The notes under the pieces were generated by a model. That model was not told the origin of the DNA. It ran no database searches and saw only the letters and a list, made by a program, of their open reading frames with translations. From positions 6,202,001 through 6,266,000 of the forward strand of contig NZ_CP029254.1 in NCBI RefSeq assembly GCF_003122365.1: a DNA stretch of 64,000 nt, written 5' to 3'. Of this stretch, positions 26,811-37,583 are shown in pieces. The position numbers and the translations under genes are program-made. Source of the stretch: Streptomyces spongiicola. GTDB lineage: Bacteria > Actinomycetota > Actinomycetes > Streptomycetales > Streptomycetaceae. Each line of letters starts with the position of its first letter. Position 1 is the stretch's first letter.

Positions 26811-28382
26811 ATGCGCGTTCCGATGACGATTGCCGACTTCCTGGACCGGGCGACGCTGGGTTTCGCCGCCAGTCCCGCGGTGGTCGACGAGCCGAGCCAG
26901 CCCGCGCCGCCGGTACCGGTGTCGACGTACGGGCGACTGGGCGAGCGGGTGCGGGCCTGGCAGGCGGGCCTGGACGCACTGGGGGTTGGGGAGGGTGAGC
27001 GGGTGGCGGTGGTCAGCCACAACTCGGCCCGTCTTCTGGAGCTGCTGTTCGCGGTGCCGATGAGCGGGCGGATCTGCGTGCCCGTCAACTTCCGTCTGAA
27101 GGCCGAGGAGATCGCGTACGTGGTGCGGCAGAGCGGTGCCTCCGTGCTGCTGGCCGATCCCGAGGTCCGGGAGTCGGTGGAACACATCGAGGCGGACCAC
27201 CGGTTCGTGCTGGGGGATCAGACGGAGAGCGAACTGATGCGGTTCGGCGTGGAACCGCGCCCCTGGTCGCAGCCGGACGAGGACGCCACCGCGACGATCA
27301 ACTACACCTCCGGAACGACGGCCCGTCCCAAGGGAGTCCAGCTCACGCACCGCAACATCTGGGTGAACGGCCTGACCTTCGGCCTGCACACCCGGGCGTG
27401 GGAGGGGGACGTGTACATGCACACGCTGCCGATGTTCCACTGCAACGGCTGGGGCATGCCGTTCGTGATGGCCGGGCTCGGCGTGAAGCAGGTGGTGCTG
27501 CGCAAGGTCGACGGGGCGGAGATCCTGCGGCGGGTGGACGAGCACGGGGTGACGCTGATGTGCGGTGCCCCGGCGGTGTGGAACGCGGTGCTGGACGCGG
27601 CGAAGGGCCGGCGCGGCGGAGTCCCGGGGCGGGACCGTGTGCGGATCGTGTGCGCGGGTGCGCCCCCGCCCAGCCGGATGGTCCAGCGGGTCGAGGAGGA
27701 ACTGGGCTGGGAGTTCACGCAGATCTACGGTCTGACGGAGACCTCGCCGCTGCTGACGTTCAACCGCGCACGGCCCGGGGACGCGGAGCTGCCGGCCGGT
27801 GAACGGGCACGCAGACTGTCGCGGGCGGGGGTGCCCGCGCTCGGTGTGAAGCTTCGGGTCGCGGACTCGGGCGAGGTGCTGGCCCGGTCCAACGTGGTCC
27901 TGGACGGCTACTGGGAGAAGCCGGAGGAGACGGCGGCGGCACTGGAGGACGGCTGGTTCCGCACCGGGGACGGCGGCTCGATCGACGATGAGGACGGGCA
28001 TCTGACGATCTCCGACAGGAAGAAGGACGTGATCATCACCGGCGGTGAGAACGTGTCGTCGATCGAGGTGGAGGACACCGTCTTCGGCCATCCGGCGGTG
28101 GCGGAGGTCGCGGTCATCGGGGTGCCGGATGCGAAGTGGGGTGAGACGGTCAAGGCACTGGTGGTGCCGGCCGAGGGGGCGGCGGTGAGCGAGGCGGAGA
28201 TCATCGCGTACTGCAAGGAGCGGATGGCGGGGTACAAGGCGCCGACGAGTGTGGAGTTCCGGGAGGCGATCCCGCGGACGGCGACGGGCAAGATCCAGAA
28301 GTTCAGGCTGAGGGAGCCGTACTGGGCCGGCAGCGATCATGGGGTCGACCGTGGGGTCGACCGAGGGAACGTCCGCCCCTGA
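26811..28382 (+). CDS. Long-chain acyl-CoA synthetase / AMP-binding ligase
   Basis: A 523-residue ANL-superfamily adenylating enzyme. Motifs in order: P-loop YTSGTTARPKGVQLTH (about 164-179), YGLTETSPLL (about 304), GWFRTGD (about 380), DRKKDVIITGGENVSSIEVE hinge (about 400) and the catalytic Lys in RTATGKIQKF (about 490). It activates a carboxylate as acyl-AMP and transfers it to CoA; chain length is not predictable. ATG 26811 follows GGGGAGAGCG; ATG 26823 is an alternative. The C-terminus carries GVDRGVDRG from a duplicated 12-bp unit, another terminal-codon repeat. Confidence 0.92.
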   Translation: MRVPMTIADFLDRATLGFAASPAVVDEPSQPAPPVPVSTYGRLGERVRAWQAGLDALGVGEGERVAVVSHNSARLLELLFAVPMSGRICVPVNFRLKAEEIAYVVRQSGASVLLADPEVRESVEHIEADHRFVLGDQTESELMRFGVEPRPWSQPDEDATATINYTSGTTARPKGVQLTHRNIWVNGLTFGLHTRAWEGDVYMHTLPMFHCNGWGMPFVMAGLGVKQVVLRKVDGAEILRRVDEHGVTLMCGAPAVWNAVLDAAKGRRGGVPGRDRVRIVCAGAPPPSRMVQRVEEELGWEFTQIYGLTETSPLLTFNRARPGDAELPAGERARRLSRAGVPALGVKLRVADSGEVLARSNVVLDGYWEKPEETAAALEDGWFRTGDGGSIDDEDGHLTISDRKKDVIITGGENVSSIEVEDTVFGHPAVAEVAVIGVPDAKWGETVKALVVPAEGAAVSEAEIIAYCKERMAGYKAPTSVEFREAIPRTATGKIQKFRLREPYWAGSDHGVDRGVDRGNVRP

Positions 28383-28647
28383 CGGTTGCCGGCCCGTGCC
28401 GCCCCGGACGCCCCCGCCGCCGGGATGCGGTGCCCCGGCCCTCATCCGGCCGGGCCCCACCGGACCGCCTCCGGCCCGAACGGTCGGCGCCCGGCCCGCC
28501 GGGGCCCGCCGTACCGCATCCCGGTGTCGTGCTCGCGGAGGGCACGGCACCGGTCGCAGGCTCGGTACCGGTCGCAGGCACGGCGCACCCGCCTCCCGTT
28601 CGAAGGCAGGCAGGCCGGCCGGTCACCCGGGGGCCGTCGTGACCGGG

Positions 28648-29154
28648 TCAGAGCGGGTGGCGCATGCAGGTACGGGGCCAGCGGTCGAGCCCGTGTGCGG
28701 CCTCCGCCTTCAGGATGTTCCGCAGTCCCTCGGTGAGTTCGTCCTCGCCGAGGGCGCGGAAGCCGAGTCGGGCGTAGTAGGGCGCGTTCCAGGGCACGTC
28801 GATGAACGTGGTCAGGGTCAGCGCGCTCAGGCCCCTGGACCTGGCCGCGGACGCCAGATGGCCGATCAGTTCCCGGCCGAGTCCGCGCCGCGCGAAGTCC
28901 GGATGGACGGAGAGCTGCTCGATGTGGGCGGCACCGTCCACGGGCTCGGTGAGCAGATACGCCACGAGCCGGCCGTCACCCGCATCCGTCACCCACAGTC
29001 CGCCGGACCTCCGGTACCGCTCCAGTTCGTCGAGCGGCGGGGGATCGTCGTCCGCGACCGCGGCCATGCCGAGGGAGCGGAAGGGCTCACCGGCGGCTCG
29101 CTCGATGTCCTGGACGAACGGTAGCTCGCATGCTTCGGCCGACCGTATGCGCAT
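28648..29154 (-). CDS. GNAT-family N-acetyltransferase
   Basis: 168 residues from ATG 29154. The acetyl-CoA binding motif A is visible as LSVHPDFARRGLGRELIGHLASAARSRG (about 88-115), followed by NAPYYARLGFRALGEDE. This is the common small-molecule acetyltransferase type found throughout Streptomyces; the acceptor is unknown. The start was chosen at MRIRSA because upstream sequence is a low-complexity Arg/Glu/Ala frame over the adjacent repeats. It is convergent with the acyl-CoA ligase. Confidence 0.85.
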   Translation of the reverse strand: MRIRSAEACELPFVQDIERAAGEPFRSLGMAAVADDDPPPLDELERYRRSGGLWVTDAGDGRLVAYLLTEPVDGAAHIEQLSVHPDFARRGLGRELIGHLASAARSRGLSALTLTTFIDVPWNAPYYARLGFRALGEDELTEGLRNILKAEAAHGLDRWPRTCMRHPL

Positions 29155-29538
29155 ACGGGGGAGTATGGCGCACGGCCCGGCCGGACGGCCGCCTTCCGGT
29201 ACTTCCCGTGCCTTTGGTACTCCCCGTGTTCGGGCTTCCCGTGCCTCCGGTACTTCCCGCGCTATCCGCCCTTCCCGCCCTTCCCGCGCCTCCTGCCCTT
29301 CCCGCGCTGCCCGCGCCATTCCGTCCTGTCCGTGCCTCCCGCGGGGCCCGGGGCCACTCCGTGCCGCGGGCCGCACCGCCGCGGCGTACCAAAAAGCCGC
29401 ACGAGGCCCTTACGGCCGCAGAGCGCCCTCGGGGTACGCGGCCGGGAGCGGGCCCCTCGGAGGTGCCCGGCCGGAGGCCACCCCTGAGCCTCCCCGCCGG
29501 GTGGGGACCCCGGCGCCGCCGGACGAGGGCCGGGCCGG
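29155..29538. repeat. TTCCCG(C/T)(G/C)CC-type repeats between two minus-strand genes
   Basis: From about 29195 to 29330 a 9-12-bp element around TTCCCGTGCC/TTCCCGCGCC recurs more than eight times. No gene is supported. The remaining part is plain GC-rich sequence. Confidence 0.7.
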
Positions 29539-30435
29539 TCAGGCGCCGCTGGAGGCCAGGTCCTTCGCCGGGCCGTTCACCGGCTCGGCGGCGCCCGTGA
29601 GGTCCATGACGAACAACGGGACCCCGAGGCCGTCCGCCCGGGCGCGGGCGTCGGCCGAGTAGCCGGCGAGTGAGAAGAGCACGCTGCCGGCGGAGGCGCT
29701 CAGTCCGCTCAGCCAGAGGCACTCCACGGCGCGCAGGGTGACGGGCCGGGTGGTCGGGTCCACCTGGGCGACCAGGCCCAGGGCGCGCAGATCGACGCCG
29801 GACGCGGTCCGTTCCTCGGGCTGGACGACCTCCTGGAAGCCCAGCCAGCGCAGATACCGTGCCGCGGCGGTCACCGCGTCGCCTGCCGCGCGGATCGGGA
29901 CGGGGCGGAAGGCGGGACGGGAGACCGCGGGCGGTGGCGCGGGGAAGGGGGAGTCCTCCGCCGGCCCGTCGGAGCCGTACGGCAGCAGGGCCTCCTCCGG
30001 TGCGGCGACCGAATCGGCCGGACCGGCTTCCTGTTGACCGAACGCGGCCGAGCCGGTGGTGCCCGGCCCGCCTGCCGAGCCGGACCCGGAGGCGGCGAGG
30101 GAGCCGTCGGCGCCCGAGGCGGTGGCGGTGGTCCGGTGCGCCGCCGCGCCGGCCGACGTCTCCGGCATCGCGGTCACCGGCCGCACCGGGATCCGCAGCA
30201 CCGTCCCGCAGGGGCAGCCGAGTTCCGGCTGCGGCCACTGGTCCTGCCGTCCGCACGCCGTGCAGCGCACGGTGACCCAGTCGTCGGTCCAGGTGCGGTG
30301 GCGGATCGGTTCGGCGGGAGCCCCCTGCAGCAGGGGCGGGGCGAGTGGTGCGCCGCAGGCACAGGGATAGACGGGTGACGCGAAGGTGTGCGCGCGGCGG
30401 CACACCGGACAGCGCACCGGTACGTGATCTGCCAT
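29539..30435 (-). CDS. Zinc-ribbon protein with degenerate Mrr-like endonuclease domain
   Basis: 298 residues from ATG 30435, chosen because GGAGGGGG lies just upstream. The N-terminus holds two zinc-ribbon-like Cys pairs: CPVCRRAH with CACG, and CTACGRQD with CPCG. A Gly/Ser/Ala-rich linker (about 95-190) leads to a C-terminal restriction-endonuclease-like fold: YLRWLGFQEV, TASGVDLRALGLVAQVD, and a helix-rich end. In Mrr enzymes the core is D-x(n)-(E/Q)-x-K; here GVDL keeps the Asp but QVD replaces QxK, so nuclease activity is doubtful. The role is unknown. Confidence 0.6.
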   Translation of the reverse strand: MADHVPVRCPVCRRAHTFASPVYPCACGAPLAPPLLQGAPAEPIRHRTWTDDWVTVRCTACGRQDQWPQPELGCPCGTVLRIPVRPVTAMPETSAGAAAHRTTATASGADGSLAASGSGSAGGPGTTGSAAFGQQEAGPADSVAAPEEALLPYGSDGPAEDSPFPAPPPAVSRPAFRPVPIRAAGDAVTAAARYLRWLGFQEVVQPEERTASGVDLRALGLVAQVDPTTRPVTLRAVECLWLSGLSASAGSVLFSLAGYSADARARADGLGVPLFVMDLTGAAEPVNGPAKDLASSGA

Positions 30436-30567
30436 GTCCGTCCCCCTCCGGCGCTTCCGGGCACGCCTGACGTCCATCGTCCACCAACCGCGACAGCAGG
30501 GGGAGGGAGTTCGGCCATCGGCGGCCTGTCCCTCCCTTGACGCCTTCCGGCACGCCGCCTACATTAC

Positions 30568-30603
30568 TTCCGAATAGTAGAAAACAACTTCCACGATACG
30601 GAA
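30568..30603 (+). promoter_or_regulatory. Paired IclR-type boxes, 21 bp apart, upstream of gcl
   Basis: TTCCGAATAGTAGAA (30568-30582) and TTCCACGATACGGAA (30589-30603) start exactly 21 bp apart and end about 100 bp ahead of gcl. The same pair geometry occurs at 47441, 58864 and 63198, linking gcl to the allantoin/glyoxylate regulon. Confidence 0.8.
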
Positions 30604-30705
30604 GGTTGATGGGATCGTGGAAGGCGATCAGGGAACCAGCACGGAATCGACGCTCTCAGGTGGTGCGACAGAGCCCGATCCGCCAGGCCGAAGCAGGAGC
30701 ACTCC

Positions 30706-32493
<1,788 letters not shown>

Positions 32494-32696
32494 CGCGGCT
32501 CCCCGGCACCCCGCTGCGCGAGGGGCGGTCCGCCGTGGCGGTGGACCACCGGCCCGGCGACAGCCCCCGCCGGGCCGGTTCACCCGGCGCACCGCACCGG
32601 GTGCGCGACCGACCGCGTGCGCACCGGCTCCGAGCGCACCGTGGCGTGGCGCGTGCGCGGGGTGCGTCGCCGCTTGGCGTCGCTGACGCCCTGGCG

Positions 32697-32963
32697 CTCC
32701 CGTGCGCGGGCGCGGGCGCGCACCCGTACGGCCCGTGACCGGTACCGGAGCGCGGTGCTCCCGTACGCGGGCGCGGGGTGTGCGCGAACTCGCCGAACGG
32801 GACACGGCGGCGGCGGTGCTCCCGTACGCGGGCGCGGGGTGCTCCGCAGCGCCCACGCACTGGAGCTGCGCGTCAGGTGCTCCCGTGCGCGGGCGCGGGG
32901 TGCTCCGCAGCGCCCACGCACTGGAGCTGCGCGTCAGGTGCTCCCGTGCGCGGGGCGCGGGGC
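32697..32963. repeat. 61-bp-period satellite: 23-bp core, 38-bp partly variable spacers
   Basis: A core CTCCCGTACGCGGGCGCGGG(GTG) starts at 32697, 32758, 32819, 32880 and 32941, exactly 61 bp apart each time. The 38-bp segments between cores differ in the first two intervals and are identical in the third and fourth. The surrounding 872-bp gap (32494-33365) shows no gene, only further GCGCGGGGTGCG-like copies. There is no cas gene. Confidence 0.9.
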
Positions 32964-33365
32964 GCGGGGTGCGTGCGCGGGCGCGGTGATCGGCGCCGGC
33001 GCCGGGAGGCCGTGGCGGGCGGGGCGTGCGCGGGCGCGGTGCGCGGCGTGGAAGCGCCGAGTGGTGGAGCGGGTGCGCCGAGTTCTGGTGCGGGGACCGC
33101 GTGCGCGGCATGGGTGCGCCAGGGTGGCGGTGTGGAACCGCCGGGCCGTGGCACGGGTGCGTCGGCGGTCGGCGGCCGGCGGACGCTCGCCGGGGCCGGG
33201 CCGCACCATGGGCCGCCGAGCGGCCTCGCCGGGGGCTCCGCCGGGTGGCCGCAGCAGCACCGGGGCTCCGTCGGAAGCCGACTGGCCCTTCCCGGGGCCG
33301 TGTTGGGGTGCGTCCCGGGCGCGGCACACGGCAATGTATGGCATGTGCATCCCATTCCTCGGCAA

Positions 33366-35297
33366 GTGCGGCCCTCCACCGGCCACATGCTCGTCAGCGG
33401 CGACGACGCCCTCGCCCATCGGCTCGCCGCCGAACTCCGCGACGTCTACCGGCAGCAGGTCACACTCCTCGTACCGCCGAGCCGCTCCTCCCCGGGCCTC
33501 CCCGCCGACTCGGGCGCTCCCTCGGGCGGCCGGGCCCTCGCCCTCCTCGGCAGGGTGTCGGCCGGCATCGTCCGTACGGGAGGGAACCGCGCGGCCGCCG
33601 ACGGCGAGGGCGGACGGCCGAACGAGATGCCCGTCCTGGAGACCCACGACCCCGACGACGACGCGCTCCGGGAAGCCGGGGTGGAGACCGCCCAGGCGCT
33701 CGCGCTGGTGCACGAGAACGACGAGACCAACATCCGCGCCGCACTCACCGCACGCCGGCTGAACCCCCGGCTGCGCCTGGTCATCCGCCTCTACAACCGC
33801 AAGCTCGGCCAGCACCTCGAGGAACTGCTCGACCAGGCCGCCGTACTCGCCGTACCCGGCATGGCGGCGGACGACATCGACTCCTCCACGACCGTGCTGT
33901 CGGACGCCGACACCGCCGCTCCCGCGCTCGCCGCCACCGCGGTCACCGGCACCAGCAAGATCGTCCAGGCCGACGGGCTGCTTCTGCGCGCTGCCGAGCG
34001 GCCCCCGCCGGGATCCGGCGGCCTCGCCGAACCGGGCCTGTGCACCCTGGCGCTGCTGTCCTCGACCAGCAGCGACCCCGGCGGCGTGGAGGGCTCCGAG
34101 GACAGCGGCTCCGCGGGACCGCTCCTGCTGCCGGACGACCGCGCGGTCGCCGCCGCACCCCGCCGGGGACGGATCGTGCTCGAAGCCGTCACCGGACCGG
34201 AAGCGGGGCCCGGCAGCCGGCTGAGCGGTCCCGCGCTGCCCTTCCGGGAGCTCTTCTCCCGCCGTGTGCGCTGGTCGTTCGCGGGGGTGGCCACGGCCGT
34301 GGCGGCCCTGGCCGTCGCGAGCTGGCTCACCGGCGGCGGCCACCCGCTCCACGCCGCCTACATCACGCTGCTCGACCTGTTCGCCATCAACGACCCCGCG
34401 GTCGACGGGGAGACCGACCGCCAGATCCTTCAGCTGCTGACCGGCCTCGTGGGACTCCTTCTGCTGCCGCTGCTCGTCGCCGCCGTGCTGGAGGCGCTCA
34501 GCTCCTTCCGCTCCGCGACCGCCCTGCGCCGGCCGCCACGGGGTCTGGCCGGCCATGTCGTCCTGCTGGGCCTGGGCAAGATCGGAACCCGTGTCCTCGG
34601 CCGACTGCGCGAGATCGGCATCCCCGTCGTCTGCGTCGAGAACGACCCCGAGGCACGGGGAGTGGCACTCGCCCGCCGACTGCGCGTGCCCGTGATCATC
34701 GGGGACGTCACACAGGAGGGGGTGCTCGACGCGGCCAGAATCCACCGGGCCCACGCCCTGCTCGCCCTCACCAGCTCCGACACCACCAACCTGGAAGCCG
34801 CCCTGTACGCCCGCTCGATCGCCTCCGACCTCCGGGTGGCGCTCCGGCTCTACGACGACGACTTCGCCACCGCCGTCTACCGGACGCTGCGCGCCGCGCA
34901 CCCCGGGGCGCTCACCCGCAGCAGGAGCGTGACCTCACTCTCCGCACCCGCCTTCGCCGGTGCCATGATGGGCCGCCAGGTGCTCGGAGCCATCTCCGTC
35001 GAGCGGAGGGTGCTGCTCTTCGCCGCGCTCGAAGTGGCCGAACTGCCGCGGCTGGAGGGCCACACCATCGCCGAAGCCCGCCGTCCGGGCATGTGGCGGG
35101 TGCTCGCCCTCGACATGGCGGCACCGGGCGACCGGCGTCCGGACCTGTCCGCCGCCCCGCCCGACGACGGGGCGGAGCACACCAGCGGTCTGCTCTTCGA
35201 CCTCCATCCCGGACATCTGCTGCGCCCCGGAGACCGCGTGGTCGTCGCCGCCACCCGCCGCGGCCTGGCCGAACTGCTGGGGCACCGGACGCGGTAG
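33366..35297 (+). CDS. TrkA-N / RCK double-domain potassium-channel-like protein
   Basis: About 643 residues. A first Rossmann-like TrkA-N domain starts at HMLVSGDDALAHRLA and includes ETAQALALVHENDETNIRAAL. Two hydrophobic helices follow (about 300-325 and 355-378: WSFAGVATAVAALAVASWL and QLLTGLVGLLLLPLLVAAVL), then a second TrkA-N domain (GHVVLLGLGKIGTRVLGRLREIGIPVVCVE) and a C-terminal TrkA-C-like part. This is the actinomycete 'NAD-binding potassium transport' type; a canonical TVGYG filter is absent, as LLDLFAINDP sits where it would be. GTG 33366 is a judgement call; ATG 33387 is possible, neither with a good SD. Confidence 0.8.
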   Translation: MRPSTGHMLVSGDDALAHRLAAELRDVYRQQVTLLVPPSRSSPGLPADSGAPSGGRALALLGRVSAGIVRTGGNRAAADGEGGRPNEMPVLETHDPDDDALREAGVETAQALALVHENDETNIRAALTARRLNPRLRLVIRLYNRKLGQHLEELLDQAAVLAVPGMAADDIDSSTTVLSDADTAAPALAATAVTGTSKIVQADGLLLRAAERPPPGSGGLAEPGLCTLALLSSTSSDPGGVEGSEDSGSAGPLLLPDDRAVAAAPRRGRIVLEAVTGPEAGPGSRLSGPALPFRELFSRRVRWSFAGVATAVAALAVASWLTGGGHPLHAAYITLLDLFAINDPAVDGETDRQILQLLTGLVGLLLLPLLVAAVLEALSSFRSATALRRPPRGLAGHVVLLGLGKIGTRVLGRLREIGIPVVCVENDPEARGVALARRLRVPVIIGDVTQEGVLDAARIHRAHALLALTSSDTTNLEAALYARSIASDLRVALRLYDDDFATAVYRTLRAAHPGALTRSRSVTSLSAPAFAGAMMGRQVLGAISVERRVLLFAALEVAELPRLEGHTIAEARRPGMWRVLALDMAAPGDRRPDLSAAPPDDGAEHTSGLLFDLHPGHLLRPGDRVVVAATRRGLAELLGHRTR

Positions 35298-35401
35298 TAC
35301 GCGTCCGGCGGGTGACCGAGACCGCCGGTGGCGGCGGGCCGGGGCCGGATACGGGAACCGGCGGCGCCGGGTCGCACGTTGCCCCTCCACCAGGCCGACG
35401 G

Positions 35402-35510
35402 ACCTGTGTCGGACCTGTGTCGGACCTGTGTCGGACCTGTGTCGGACGTACGGCGGACCTGAGTCGGACGTACGGCGGACCTGAGTCGGACGTACGGCGG
35501 ACGTACTGCG
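35402..35510. repeat. 11-bp and ~22-bp tandem arrays ahead of a small gene
   Basis: ACCTGTGTCGG is repeated four times from about 35402, then GTACGGCGGACCTGAGTCGG-type units follow to 35510. The arrays end directly at the SD (GGGAGGAA) of the small membrane protein gene. Confidence 0.9.
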
Positions 35511-35523
35511 AGGGAGGAACCGC

Positions 35524-35793
35524 GTGGACGGCACCGCCTCGCTCCTGACCGTCGCCATCGTGGCCGCGGCACTCGTGGTCAGGGCCGCGCTGGCGGAACT
35601 GCGGGACCCGGGAAGCACCCGTGCCCGGTGGGCGTTCGCCTCCGGCACCCGGGCCGTCACCGCGGGGGCGGTGACGGCGGTCGTGCTCGGCTTCGTCGGC
35701 TGGCAGCACGCCGGTCCGGGCGCGGTGGCCTGGGCGGTCCTCGCGGGCGCCCTCGTCGCGGTCGTCGCGGACCGCAACCCCCCGGAGGGATGA
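35524..35793 (+). CDS. Small two-helix membrane protein, unknown
   Basis: 89 residues, GTG start with GAGGGAGGAA 5-14 bases upstream. Hydrophobic segments at about 5-24 and 45-62/66-83 flank a charged loop (ELRDPGSTRARW). No family is recognised. It lies 226 bp downstream of the TrkA-N protein on the same strand and may be co-expressed. Confidence 0.65.
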   Translation: MDGTASLLTVAIVAAALVVRAALAELRDPGSTRARWAFASGTRAVTAGAVTAVVLGFVGWQHAGPGAVAWAVLAGALVAVVADRNPPEG

Positions 35794-35829
35794 ACTCCGC
35801 GCTCGGGGGCGGGTGACGCGCCCCGTACC

Positions 35830-35893
35830 GGTGGACCTGGTGGACCTGGTGGACCTGGTGGACCTGATGGACCTGGTAGACCTGGTGGACCTG
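35830..35893. repeat. 9-bp tandem array (GTGGACCTG) x7
   Basis: GTGGACCTG/ATGGACCTG/GTAGACCTG units run for about 64 bp. On the plus strand they read as Val-Asp-Leu repeats. The gap 35794-36055 holds no gene. Confidence 0.93.
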
Positions 35894-36055
35894 GTGGGCT
35901 CGGTGGACCCGTACCGGCGTGACCGGGACCGCCGACAGGCAGGGCCGGAGAGCGTGGTGCTCCCCGGCCCTGCGCCGGTCCTGCCGGTACTCCCAGGGCC
36001 CCCTTCCTCCGGCCCCCTTCCCCCGGCCCCCGTGTTGAGTGAGCCCCGCGAGCCC

Positions 36056-37510
36056 TCAGCCGGTGATCTCGACCGCCCCGTTCTCCGCGGTGCTGCCGGA
36101 CTCCGGCCCGGTGCCCTTCTGGGCGGAGCCCCTGTGGGTGGTGCCCTTCTGCGTGATGCCCCGCAGTACCTCGGCGAGGTCGACACCCGTCGTGGAACCC
36201 AGCAGCTCCAGTCCCTGGGCGACGTTGTCCGCGACGGCCCGCGGCAGCTTTCCGGCACCGTCGGTGGAGATGACGGTCATCTTGTCGATCGCGCTGAGCG
36301 GCTCGGCGGCCTTGCCGACCACCTGCGGCAGTACCTCGACCAGCATCTGCAGGACCGCCGCGTCGCCGTACCGCTCGAAGGCGTCCGCCTTCTTGTGCAT
36401 GGCGTCGGCCTCGGCCGCTCCCTTGGCGGCGATGGCGGCGGCGTCCGCCTCGCCCTCGATGCGGACCGCGTCGGCGAGCGCCGCACGGTGCGCCTTCTCG
36501 CCCTCACCGGTCAGGCGGGCCCGCTGGGCGTCGGCCTCGGCCTGCTTCACCAGCGCGACGCGGCGTGCCTCGGCCTCCTGCTCGGCCTGGTAGCGGGCCG
36601 CGTCGGCGGGCTTGCGGACCTGGGTGTCGAGTTCCCTGTCCGTGAGGGCCGCCCGGCGCTCCGCGACCTTCTCCTGCTGGCTGAGGATCTCCTGCTGCCG
36701 GTCGGCCTCGGCGAGCGGCCCCGCGGCGGCGGCCCTTGCTGCGGCCTCGTCCGTCTCCGCCTTGATCTCGGCCTGCTTGAGGGCGAACGTCCGCTGCGCG
36801 ACGGCGATCTCCTCCTCGGCCTTCAGCCGCGCCTGCTCCGAGGCCCGTCTGGCCACCGCCTCCGCGATGTCCGCCTCCTGCTTCGCCCGTGCCGCCTCCG
36901 GTCGCCCCAGGTCCTCGAGGTAGGAACCCTCGGTGGTGATGTCCTGGATCTGGAAGGCGTCCAGCACGAGGCCCTGTCCGGAGAGGCTGGCCTCGGCCTC
37001 CTCGGCGACCTGGCCGGCGAAGGCGGCCCGGTCCCGGATGATGTCCTCGACCGACATCCGTCCGACGATGGAGCGCAGCGCGCCGGAGAGCACCTCCTGG
37101 GTGAAGCCGACGATCCCGTCCTGCTGGACGAGGAAGCGCTGGGCGGCGGCCCGGATCGAGTCCTCGGTCCCGCCCACCTTGACGATCGCGACGCCCTCGA
37201 GGTGGGCCTTGATGCCGCGCAGCGTGACCGCTCCCCGCACGGCGACGGGGATGTGCCGGCTGGAGAGGTCCAGCGTGAACCTCTGCTGTACGAACGGCAC
37301 GACGAACACGCCGCCGCCGACGACGACCTTCTGGCCGCTGTTGTCGGTGAAGATCCGCCCGGTTTCGGGGTCGGTCGCCTTCTTTCCGCGCCGGCCGGTG
37401 ATGATGAACGCCTCACTGGGGCCTGCGACCTTGTATCGCGTGACGACGACGAGGGCCAGCAGGACGAGGAGTACGACGACTCCCACCACGGCGATGACAA
37501 CTGGGTTCAT
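36056..37510 (-). CDS. Flotillin-type SPFH-domain membrane protein
   Basis: 484 residues. One N-terminal membrane helix (about 4-24) is followed by the SPFH/band-7 domain (about 30-195: GPSEAFIITGRRG, VVVGGGVFVVPFVQQ, IPVAVRGAVTLRG). A long Ala/Glu-rich coiled coil (about 200-385, repeated EA-type heptads) marks flotillins. It would scaffold membrane microdomains. The Thr/Ser/Gly C-terminal tail is low-complexity. An NfeD-like membrane protein is encoded 73 bp upstream on the same strand, the usual bacterial flotillin/NfeD operon. ATG 37510 follows GGGGGGAG. Confidence 0.92.
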   Translation of the reverse strand: MNPVVIAVVGVVVLLVLLALVVVTRYKVAGPSEAFIITGRRGKKATDPETGRIFTDNSGQKVVVGGGVFVVPFVQQRFTLDLSSRHIPVAVRGAVTLRGIKAHLEGVAIVKVGGTEDSIRAAAQRFLVQQDGIVGFTQEVLSGALRSIVGRMSVEDIIRDRAAFAGQVAEEAEASLSGQGLVLDAFQIQDITTEGSYLEDLGRPEAARAKQEADIAEAVARRASEQARLKAEEEIAVAQRTFALKQAEIKAETDEAAARAAAAGPLAEADRQQEILSQQEKVAERRAALTDRELDTQVRKPADAARYQAEQEAEARRVALVKQAEADAQRARLTGEGEKAHRAALADAVRIEGEADAAAIAAKGAAEADAMHKKADAFERYGDAAVLQMLVEVLPQVVGKAAEPLSAIDKMTVISTDGAGKLPRAVADNVAQGLELLGSTTGVDLAEVLRGITQKGTTHRGSAQKGTGPESGSTAENGAVEITG

Positions 37511-37583
37511 GGTGCTCCCCCCTGCCTCCCTGGGGGCGGCAGATCAAGTGGATCGAAATGGAACGGCGCCGAGGTGAATCGTT

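Noticed and set aside
26179..26826. Protein with Cys-Glu-Pro-Asp-Arg repeats
   Set aside because: Generated by the 12-bp tandem array; no family outside the repeats and it overlaps the acyl-CoA ligase start.
32697..32963. CRISPR array
   Set aside because: Period and core/interval layout look similar, but intervals are partly identical, the sequence is extremely GC-rich and low in complexity, and no cas gene is present.
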